NCBI RefSeq assembly: GCF_018736065.1
Contig: NZ_CP076130.1
Location: forward strand, 72,001-136,000
Reading direction: 5' to 3'
Length of the DNA: 64,000 bases
From: Flammeovirga kamogawensis
GTDB taxonomy: Bacteria; Bacteroidota; Bacteroidia; Cytophagales; Flammeovirgaceae
Program-made: the position numbers and the translations under genes
The notes under the pieces: generated by a model
Database searches by the model: none
What the model was told of the DNA's origin: nothing
The model's input: only the letters and a program-made list of their open reading frames with translations
Shown: positions 47,201 through 54,116 of the stretch, piece after piece
Layout of the letters: every line of letters starts with the position of its first letter
Numbering within the stretch: the stretch's first letter is position 1

Positions 47201-48418
47201 ATTTTAAATAACCTATTGAACAATGCGTTTAAATTTACTCGACAAGGAGATACTATTACGTTGAGTTATGGTATTAAAAATGGTGAACTATTTTTCTCAG
47301 TACAAGATACTGGTGTTGGTATTAATCAAACAGATTTACCACATATCTTCGATCGCTATTACCAATCAGAAGAAAGAAATACAGCAACCATTGGATCTGG
47401 TATAGGTTTGGCTTTTTCTAAGAAGATTGTAGAATTGCATTATGGTAAAATTTATGTAGATAGTACAAAAGAAGAAGGGACAGTTTTTAGTGTACTACTT
47501 CCTGTACAAGTAAGTAAAGATGATACGTTTAATGAAAATAGATTTAATGAAATTCTAACATCTGAATCTGATGATGAGAAGCAGAAATTACATCCAAATA
47601 GCTTTGAGCTACCTACAAATCTTATAGACGAAACATTGAAAGAGCTAAACATCTATTATGTAGAAGATAATGATGATTTAAGAGATTTTGTTTATACATC
47701 ACTTTCAGAATTCTTTAATGTAACGGCATTCGAGAACGGAAAAAAATGCATGGACAAAATTGAAGAAGAATGGCCTGATTTAATTATTAGTGATATTCTG
47801 ATGCCAGAAATGAACGGTTTAGAGCTTTGTAGTGCCATTAAAACAGATGTTAGAACAAGTCATATTCCAGTATTGTTACTTACATCTAGATCTTCTATTG
47901 ACGATCAAGTTACTGGATTAGAAAGTGGGGCAGATGCTTATATTAGCAAACCTTTTGATTTGAAACATTTAGTAGCAACAACACAAATGCTATTAAAAAA
48001 TAGACAAAAACTAAGAGAAAGATTTAGAATTGATTTCCCTGTAGAAGTAGAGAAAAAGAACAATAATAAAAGCGATAGAGTTTTTATGGAGAAACTCTAC
48101 GAACTTATGGAAGAGCACCTTGATAATGAAGAATTAGATATCAATATATTTATTAAGGAACTACACCTTAATAGAACACACTTTTATCAAAAAGTGAAAG
48201 CAATTACAAATTATACACCTTATGAATTACTAAAGTTGTATCGTCTTAAAAAAGCAGCAGAGTTTATTGTAAATGAGAAGCTAACCGTTTCTGAAGTATA
48301 CTTAAGAACAGGTTTTAAAAGTCGAACGCACTTTAGTAGAATGTTTAAAGAACATTATGGAGTTACACCAGGTAAATACGGCAAAGAGGTTGAGAAACCA
48401 AAAACTGTAGAGGTATAA
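44294..48418 (+). CDS. Hybrid two-component system regulator (HTCS)
   Basis: 1374 residues. After a signal peptide (1-22) come Reg_prop propeller repeats (about 30-745; many LWVGT-, IWIGT-like strands), a Y_Y_Y domain (about 750-800), a transmembrane helix near 804-828, a HisKA domain with H860 in SHEFRTPL, an ATPase domain (NNAFKFT, DTGVGI, GSGIGLAFSKK), a receiver with phosphoacceptor D1167 (ISDILMPEMNG), and a C-terminal AraC-type helix-turn-helix. Such proteins bind a specific oligosaccharide in the periplasm and activate their utilisation locus. It lies in the middle of the locus between the two GH110 genes. Its own motif-bearing upstream region suggests autoregulation. Confidence 0.96.
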   Translation: MRQFFTFIVCLLVLVLPINSFSQEEGINPKLINSYSMPQGLSHYGVTSVLEDHNGLLWVGTFDGLNYYDGFEFKTFRNTNTVNYLNSNRIRSLLQDEKNNIWIGSDHGVNLYNYTTKKFKQVYIVRSKKGVKSGPIVRQILPSENSVICVTETQGLLFFNKETATLENTIQMPEKTIVYKALQTSKNKLLLATSKGLYAVDVPSKTLTSLLKKQIPRVNDLATDSTGTIYCLGNSGVTLLKLNHQKEYKIKGKFFLNKKFLSVYVDKQDNIWLGEREEGLTVLTKNDFMSKRIPLKQIANKKYYGLSRVSFLLPDAKSGCWVGSFSSGLYHLQLKHQEFKYSNLNTENTKQSNSNQILHIDVLDSTNVLLNVHFKGLINFNTKTGQIEELPKNLRVFNSLAAGSLIMDQKGGQFIRKNALTGYYLYQRKGSTQWHELRYKGLNNLSSVKARSLIIDKHGYHWMGCNEGLFRFKIEKNGVVSSAEFIDEYPVGSGKSFKELRYVYEDPKYNFIWIGTKQDGLFRLNNNPKKALAKMKTQQFVHSDENRYSLSSNFVSCIQRLPNGELWIGTEQGGICEVKNSQLACTFKSYTEKDGLDNNTVKSILYDKQDNLWITTNNGINEFDIKTKKFRNYSIEDGVIVSPFVSAEGYLKDGRMVFGGGNGLCYFNPDEITNEVPLPTLLLGDFKVFNQTINPLDTLKDKVILTKVLNETKKIELDYNENVFSIELISLHFSNSKSNLVKYRLLPQDTEWVTTTSEMKVANFNGLPPGNYTFQASGSNSKKEWSPIKEVQLVIHPPIWKTIWAYIGYTIIVILILVIIVKFLLRLNTLKHKLYIEQMERNRIDELNKTKIRLFMNISHEFRTPLTLIVGPLQILLKMFKSNQDAFQHLNLIERQSKKMFQLVNQVQDFQKAEQSLLKLKMKSFDFTELITEVKKDFDQLAEHTEKTLKIEGEANKLFVVADKPKLEIILNNLLNNAFKFTRQGDTITLSYGIKNGELFFSVQDTGVGINQTDLPHIFDRYYQSEERNTATIGSGIGLAFSKKIVELHYGKIYVDSTKEEGTVFSVLLPVQVSKDDTFNENRFNEILTSESDDEKQKLHPNSFELPTNLIDETLKELNIYYVEDNDDLRDFVYTSLSEFFNVTAFENGKKCMDKIEEEWPDLIISDILMPEMNGLELCSAIKTDVRTSHIPVLLLTSRSSIDDQVTGLESGADAYISKPFDLKHLVATTQMLLKNRQKLRERFRIDFPVEVEKKNNNKSDRVFMEKLYELMEEHLDNEELDINIFIKELHLNRTHFYQKVKAITNYTPYELLKLYRLKKAAEFIVNEKLTVSEVYLRTGFKSRTHFSRMFKEHYGVTPGKYGKEVEKPKTVEV

Positions 48419-48532
48419 CACAAAAATTAGAATTTGATACTATTTAGTTATAATCTGCTAGTAATACTATTTTACTTCTACGTTAAACAATGTGTAGATA
48501 GAATAATAGTAGTATAGATAGTAGTTATATAG

Positions 48533-48564
48533 AAAAGAGCTTTCCAATGGAGTGCTCTTTTTTT
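48533..48564 (+). terminator. First terminator after the hybrid regulator
   Basis: AAAAGAGC / GCTCTTTT with inner TCC / GGA pairing, followed by a run of T and the sequence ATGTC. Confidence 0.85.
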
Positions 48565-48727
48565 TATGTCTAATTTAACAACCACTTATTACTTTAATTA
48601 TAAGATTTTAATTATTCACATAACTATTAAAAGTTATATTTTGATATTTTAATAGCAGAATGTGTAAATCTTAAAAGATTATAAAGACGTTATATATACC
48701 ATAGACAGTAGTTAGATTATATAGTTT

Positions 48728-48760
48728 AAAGGGGTGCTTTTATAAAGTATCCTTTTTTTT
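48728..48760 (+). terminator. Second terminator after the hybrid regulator
   Basis: AAAGGGGTGCTTT pairs with AAGTATCCTTT through G-T wobbles around a short loop, then a run of T and again ATGTC. It looks like a diverged copy of the preceding terminator. Confidence 0.75.
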
Positions 48761-48841
48761 ATGTCCAAAATTTGAGGCAGTTTTCAACAAAAGAGCAATT
48801 AATGACCATTAAAGTTAAATAAACGCACTTTTGTATGTATT

Positions 48842-48863
48842 GACACACCTTGTGTACGGGTAA
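48842..48863 (+). promoter_or_regulatory. Upstream motif of the second GH110 operon
   Basis: GACACACCTTGTGTACGGGTAA aligns to GGCACACTTTACGTATCTGTAA at 54020-54041 upstream of the GH150-like gene with 15 of 22 identical positions. It is 103 bases before the GH110 start. A regulatory role is inferred. Confidence 0.3.
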
Positions 48864-48965
48864 ATACTAAGATCGAAATATTACTATTCATTTTTGTGTT
48901 GTAGAAAAACCATCTAGAAAAGTGGCATTCTAAATGTTTTTTAAAACAATGAACCTAGAGATAAA

Positions 48966-50843
48966 ATGAATAAACTACATAAAATAGCAATTAATTTAGC
49001 ATTCATATTGACTACGTGTACTGCTTTTGCTCAAGAAAAAATTATAATTAAAAACACCAAAGAAATCACTCAAGATGCAACAGCTTATGTGTTGAACAAA
49101 GTACAAAATGCAAATTGTGAAGAGGGAAATACAATTCTTTTTGAAAAGGGAGTCTATCATTTTTATCCAGATAAAGGATTAGAGAAATTTTGTTATATAT
49201 CAAATCATAAAGATGTTTTTGTAAGGACTGCTTTTCCATTAATTGGTAAAAAGAACGTTATTATTAATGGAAGTGGCTCTACTTTTATTTTCCATGGAAA
49301 GATGATTCCTTTCTTAGTTGAAAATGGAAATAACATTAAAATTAAAAATGTTGATATAGATTGGGCTATGTCGTTTCATAGTGAGGGTAAAGTTGTGGGT
49401 AACAATCTAAAGGAACATACTTTTGATGTTAAATTTTCAGAGGAATACCCTTATGAGATAAGAAATGAACAAGTTTATTTTATCAAAGAATATTATGAGC
49501 ACGACTTAGGGCAAACGATATTATTTGATGAAAAACGTAGGGCTGTAGCTTTTAATACAGAAATATCTACACCGATATCAACCAAGCAAAGAGGAACAGT
49601 ACAATACCAAATTGAATCAATAAATTATAAATATAGTCAGGATAGAAAAGACCTTACATTAAGAAAAGTAGGAGTTAAAGACCGTATTAAAGTAAAAGAA
49701 ATTAAACCAGGTGTACTAAGGTTTTATAATCATAAAAAAGCATTACCTCCAATTGGTTCAATTCTTACAACAAAAGGAGCACAAGGAGAAAATAGGGTTG
49801 CTCCAGCATTAAGAGTGAAAAATACAGATGGTTTTTTATGTCAGAATGTAACAATATTTAATGCCGGAGGTATGGGTTTAATAGCAGAAAATTCATCTAA
49901 TCTTACCTTAAATAATTTAGTAATTACACCTTCAAAAGGCAGAGTAGTTTCTACTACTGCAGATGCTACTCACTTTGTAGGCTGTAGAGGTAAAATTGAA
50001 ATACGGAATTCATTTTTTGAAAACCAGTTAGATGATGCTGTAAACATTCATGGTACATATCAAGAGGTGGTTAATGTAAACGGAAAACATACATTGGGTG
50101 TAAGAATGGGACATCATCAACAAGAAGGCTTTATTATTGGTAAAGAAGGTGACGCCATTGGTTTGGTACGTTTAGATGATTCATTTTCTCCTTATAAAAC
50201 TCTTACAATAGATACAATAAAGGTGGTTAATAACAGATACCAACTGATAACTTTTAAAGAAGAAATTCCAGCTACTATTAAATCTGGTGATTTGATTGAG
50301 AACCTCTCTGCTTACCCAGAGGTAGTAATTGAGAAAAATTCATTTAGAGGAAACAGGGCAAGAGGCTTACTGTTATCAACCCCTAAAAAAACCTTAGTAA
50401 AAGACAATTACTTCCATACAGAAATGGAAGCAATATTAATACCTGTAGAAAGTGGAAAATGGTTTGAATCTGGAAGTCAATCTAACTTAACTATTGTAGG
50501 GAATATCTTTGAGGATTGTAACCACGGAGGGCATAGTAGAGGTTTAATTCGATTAGTAACAGATGATGATAACCAAAATTATGCTTTTTCTAATATTATA
50601 ATAGAGCACAATATTTTTAAGAGTTTTGATAATCTAATTTTAGAAGTTGCCAATACTGATGGGTTGAAATTTATTGGTAATACAATTTTAAAAACTGAAA
50701 CATTTCCAGCATTATATCCAGATAATCCTGCTTTTAAAATAAAATCTTCAAGAGATATTATTTTTCATAATAACGATTATAAAGGGAATGCATCTCAAAT
50801 TATTCAGAAAGATGTAACTATAGGAGAACTTAGTTTTCAGTAA
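48966..50843 (+). CDS. GH110 alpha-1,3-galactosidase-like beta-helix enzyme, copy B
   Basis: 625 residues. Signal peptide 1-22 (CTAFAQE). It is a clear paralogue of copy A: ISNHKDVFVRTAFPL, GSGSTFIFHGKMIPF and DWAMSFHSEG line up with the same blocks. The three candidate catalytic aspartates are kept as D333 (ADATHF) and D356-D357 (QLDDAVNIHGTY). The sequences differ strongly outside these blocks, and this one has a longer insert (about 165-245), so the two copies may prefer different sulfation states. It heads an operon with two sulfatases, the first only 26 bases downstream. Confidence 0.85.
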   Translation: MNKLHKIAINLAFILTTCTAFAQEKIIIKNTKEITQDATAYVLNKVQNANCEEGNTILFEKGVYHFYPDKGLEKFCYISNHKDVFVRTAFPLIGKKNVIINGSGSTFIFHGKMIPFLVENGNNIKIKNVDIDWAMSFHSEGKVVGNNLKEHTFDVKFSEEYPYEIRNEQVYFIKEYYEHDLGQTILFDEKRRAVAFNTEISTPISTKQRGTVQYQIESINYKYSQDRKDLTLRKVGVKDRIKVKEIKPGVLRFYNHKKALPPIGSILTTKGAQGENRVAPALRVKNTDGFLCQNVTIFNAGGMGLIAENSSNLTLNNLVITPSKGRVVSTTADATHFVGCRGKIEIRNSFFENQLDDAVNIHGTYQEVVNVNGKHTLGVRMGHHQQEGFIIGKEGDAIGLVRLDDSFSPYKTLTIDTIKVVNNRYQLITFKEEIPATIKSGDLIENLSAYPEVVIEKNSFRGNRARGLLLSTPKKTLVKDNYFHTEMEAILIPVESGKWFESGSQSNLTIVGNIFEDCNHGGHSRGLIRLVTDDDNQNYAFSNIIIEHNIFKSFDNLILEVANTDGLKFIGNTILKTETFPALYPDNPAFKIKSSRDIIFHNNDYKGNASQIIQKDVTIGELSFQ

Positions 50844-50869
50844 AACCAAACAAATAAGTACGTAAAGAA

Positions 50870-52360
50870 ATGAAATTGAATAACTATTACATATTATTTG
50901 TATTACTATTTAGTGGACAAATAATAAATGCACAAGACCGTCCGAATATTTTATTAGTGATGGCAGAAGATATCAGTACAGATTTGGCCTGTTATGGAAT
51001 GGAAGCTGTAAAAACACCTACTTTTGACAGATTAGCCGAAGAAGGAATAAAGTACACAAATTGTATTGGTACAAATTCTATATGCTCTCCAAGCAGGTCT
51101 GCTTTAATGGTTGGAGCACACCAAAATATTACCAATGCACAAAACCACAGAAGTAATAGAAATACACCTCTTGATAATAAGTTTGTACCAATAACTAAAT
51201 TACTTCAAGATGTTGGCTATAAGACGATTATTGGAAATGAAAATGTGTTTTCTAAAGGAGAGAAAATAGATTGTAACTTTAAATTTAAACCAGTTGGGAC
51301 ATACAATGGTATTGATAATTTTGGGTTGTTTAATGTAAAATCTGCTAAAACAGATGACAAGCAAAAACCATTTTTTGCACAAGTTCAGTTAAAAGTAACG
51401 CATAGAGGAAATTGGTGGAATGACATACGAGCAAAATCTGCTCACCCTGTTGACCCTAAAGATGTAGTACTGCCTCCATTTATGGCAGACACTCCTGAAA
51501 TTAGACTTGATTGGGCAACATATTTAGACCAGATAGAATATGCAGATAACGAAATGCAATTACTTTTAGATGAGTTAAAAGAGAATGGAACTTACAATAA
51601 TACAATCATTATTTTTATTGGTGATAACGGTAGATGTAATATTAGAGGTAAAGGTTATGTGTTTGATTCTGGATTGAGAATACCACTAATCGTATGGTAT
51701 CCTAAAGAATTTAAAGGTGGAAAAGTGGATGATAAGTTGGTTACTTTTTCCGATTTATCTGCTACTATACTTTCTTTAGCTGGTGCTGAAATACCAACTT
51801 ATGCAACAGGAACTTCAATTTTTGATAAGGAAGAAAGAACCTATGTTTATTCAGCCAGAGATATTTGGGATGAGATTAAGGATAGATCAAGAGCTATTAC
51901 AACAAAGCGTTATAAATACATTAAGAATTATTTTGCGGATGTTCCTTATGATGCACATCAGGCATATTTAGAATACAATCGTCCGGCAGTTCATGTCATG
52001 CGAAAGTTAAATAAAGAAGACAAATTAAATGAGTACCAATCTTTGTTTTTTGCGTCATCAAAAGAGGAAGAAGCATTGTATGATCTGAAAAAAGATCCAC
52101 ATGAATTGCACAACCTAATTAACGATGAAAAATACAAAAAAATAAGTGATCAACTAAAAGGCTATATGGCCGAATGGCAAACAGAACATATAGATAGAGG
52201 TTTTGAGGATACTAAGCCAGAAGCACCTAAATCTGTCGCTTTTGTAGCTTTTCTAAAAGCAGAATTACCAACTGTTTGGACTGCTTTAGAAGAAGGAAAA
52301 GTAGTTGATTTATCAGAGGCTCAAGCGGTTTTTAAAGCAAGAAATAAAAAAGTAAACTAA
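50870..52360 (+). CDS. Secreted sulfatase
   Basis: 496 residues. Signal peptide 1-21 (IINAQ). The metal block is VMAEDISTDLACYG, where ED replaces the usual DD. The formylglycine cysteine is C72 in CSPSR. TNAQNHRSN and IGDNGRCNIRGKGY place it near the heparan N-sulfatase-like branch. Its stop shares one base with the ATG of the next sulfatase (TAATG), so translation is coupled. It is 26 bases after GH110 copy B. Confidence 0.9.
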   Translation: MKLNNYYILFVLLFSGQIINAQDRPNILLVMAEDISTDLACYGMEAVKTPTFDRLAEEGIKYTNCIGTNSICSPSRSALMVGAHQNITNAQNHRSNRNTPLDNKFVPITKLLQDVGYKTIIGNENVFSKGEKIDCNFKFKPVGTYNGIDNFGLFNVKSAKTDDKQKPFFAQVQLKVTHRGNWWNDIRAKSAHPVDPKDVVLPPFMADTPEIRLDWATYLDQIEYADNEMQLLLDELKENGTYNNTIIIFIGDNGRCNIRGKGYVFDSGLRIPLIVWYPKEFKGGKVDDKLVTFSDLSATILSLAGAEIPTYATGTSIFDKEERTYVYSARDIWDEIKDRSRAITTKRYKYIKNYFADVPYDAHQAYLEYNRPAVHVMRKLNKEDKLNEYQSLFFASSKEEEALYDLKKDPHELHNLINDEKYKKISDQLKGYMAEWQTEHIDRGFEDTKPEAPKSVAFVAFLKAELPTVWTALEEGKVVDLSEAQAVFKARNKKVN

Positions 52361-53907
52361 TGAAAAATTTAATTTTACTATCCATTGTATTTTTTGGATT
52401 ATATGGTTGTTCTTCTATTAAACAACAAGACGAAACAGACCATACTCAGCAACATCCAAATATTGTTTTTATCTATTTAGATGATCTAGGTTATGGAGAT
52501 GTGGGAGCCTATGGAGCACAGGCATTAGAAACACCAAATATAGATAATTTAGCTCATAATGGTCTACGTTTTACAGACGGTTATTCTTCGTCAGCTACTT
52601 GTACACCAAGTAGATATGCTTTACTTACAGGAGCATATCCATGGAGAAATAAAAATGCAAAAATATTACCAGGAACTGCTCCCTTAATTATTGGAGCAAA
52701 CCAAATGACAGTTCCTAAAATGCTTAAAAAAGCAGGATACCAGACTGGAATTGTAGGTAAGTGGCATTTAGGTTTAGGTGATGGAAATGTGAATTGGAAC
52801 AAAAAAATAACATTTGGACCAAACGAAGTTGGCTTTGATTATAGTTACATAATGGCAGCCACTCAAGATAGAGTGCCTACTGTATATATAGAAAATGGAA
52901 ATGTGGTAGGTTTAGATCCCAACGATCCTATTGAAATAAATTACAAACAAAATTTTGAAGGTGAACCAACAGCTATTTCTCATCCAGAGTTGACCACAAT
53001 GAAGTGGCACCATGGGCATAACAATAGCATTGTAAACGGAATACCAAGAATAGGATTTATGAAAGGTGGTACATCTGCAAAATGGTCTGATATTGACATG
53101 GCAGATCATTTCCTAGAGAAAGCACAAACATATGTAAAAGAGCATAAAGAAAAACCATTTTTCTTATACTATGCAATGCAGCAACCTCATGTACCAAGAA
53201 CACCTAACCCTAGATTTGTAGGAAAGTCTGGATTGGGGCCTCGTGGAGATGTAATTGTTGAAGCTGACTGGATGATTGGTGAGTTTATGAAAACTCTAGA
53301 AGAGGAAGGCGTACTAGATAATACGTTAATTGTTTTCTCAAGTGATAATGGACCAGTTTTAAATGATGGGTATTATGATGATGCCGAAGAAAAACTAGGA
53401 ATACATACACCAACTGCAGGTTTAAGAGGTGGTAAATACAGTCTTTTTGAGGCGGGCACTAGAGTTCCTTTTATTACTTATTGGAAAGGGAAAATTACAC
53501 CAAATGTATCGAATGCATTGGTATGCCAGATGGATTTATTGCCTTCTTTAGCAGAATTAGTTGGAGTAGAGGTGGGTACAAATGATGCTCAAAATTTAAT
53601 GAGTACTTTCTTAGGTAAATCAAATGTAGGGAGAGATGAACTCATATTAGAAGCGACATCAAGAACAACATTTAGACAAGGAGATTGGATCTTAATACCA
53701 CCATATAAGGGGCCAGCATCACTTAAAAAAGTAAATATAGAAATTGGAAATGCAGCAGATTTTCAACTTTATAATTTGAAAGAAGATGTGAAGCAACAAC
53801 GAAATTTAGCTGAAGAAAATAAAGAGAAGTTACAGCAAATGCTTCACGATTTTGTGGTGTTAAGAGGTGGAGATTATTCAAAAACAGAAACTTATAAATT
53901 AAGGTAA
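52360..53907 (+). CDS. Sulfatase lipoprotein
   Basis: 515 residues. A lipoprotein signal peptide ends at LYGCSS (C17). YLDDLGYGDVGAYG is the metal block, C81 in CTPSR the formylglycine cysteine, and GKWHLG and SSDNGPVLNDGYYDD later active-site blocks. It is arylsulfatase A-like. The first base overlaps the stop of the preceding sulfatase. The pairing of two distinct sulfatase types with a GH110 gene suggests that two sulfate positions must be cleared before or after alpha-galactose removal. Confidence 0.92.
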   Translation: MKNLILLSIVFFGLYGCSSIKQQDETDHTQQHPNIVFIYLDDLGYGDVGAYGAQALETPNIDNLAHNGLRFTDGYSSSATCTPSRYALLTGAYPWRNKNAKILPGTAPLIIGANQMTVPKMLKKAGYQTGIVGKWHLGLGDGNVNWNKKITFGPNEVGFDYSYIMAATQDRVPTVYIENGNVVGLDPNDPIEINYKQNFEGEPTAISHPELTTMKWHHGHNNSIVNGIPRIGFMKGGTSAKWSDIDMADHFLEKAQTYVKEHKEKPFFLYYAMQQPHVPRTPNPRFVGKSGLGPRGDVIVEADWMIGEFMKTLEEEGVLDNTLIVFSSDNGPVLNDGYYDDAEEKLGIHTPTAGLRGGKYSLFEAGTRVPFITYWKGKITPNVSNALVCQMDLLPSLAELVGVEVGTNDAQNLMSTFLGKSNVGRDELILEATSRTTFRQGDWILIPPYKGPASLKKVNIEIGNAADFQLYNLKEDVKQQRNLAEENKEKLQQMLHDFVVLRGGDYSKTETYKLR

Positions 53908-53926
53908 GTGCTTTTTAGTAGAAATG

Positions 53927-53961
53927 AAAAGGAGTAAGGTTTCGGTCTTAGTCCTTTTTTT
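53927..53961 (+). terminator. Terminator of the GH110-sulfatase-sulfatase operon
   Basis: AAGGAGTAAG / CTTAGTCCTT (one mismatch) is followed by a run of T. Confidence 0.85.
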
Positions 53962-54012
53962 ATGCTCTAATTCGTCTTAAATCAGGTTTTAGAAAACAAA
54001 AAAATGAAATAC

Positions 54013-54042
54013 ACAGATAGGCACACTTTACGTATCTGTAAG
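54013..54042 (+). promoter_or_regulatory. Candidate operator upstream of the GH150-like gene
   Basis: ACAGATA (54013-54019) and TATCTGT (54033-54039) form a perfect 7-bp inverted repeat spaced by 13 bases. GTATCTGTAAG (54032-54042) recurs in reverse complement at 1543-1553, and shorter TATCTGTA forms precede the regulator gene (44265-44272). It could be a binding site for the hybrid regulator; that is inferred. Confidence 0.4.
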
Positions 54043-54116
54043 GACAAAATTCTTATAGAAAAGACGCAAATTTCATGACTCTATCTATTTTTAACCAGTA
54101 AAAGCACAAACTTGAA

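Larger units (their letters stand above)
48419..48965. other. 547-base gap with two terminators and upstream motif
   Basis: No gene is seen. It contains two related terminators (48533-48564 and 48728-48760), each preceded by similar sequence (ATAGATAGTAGTTATATAG versus ATAGACAGTAGTTAGATTAT), and then the presumed promoter of the second GH110 operon. Confidence 0.6.
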
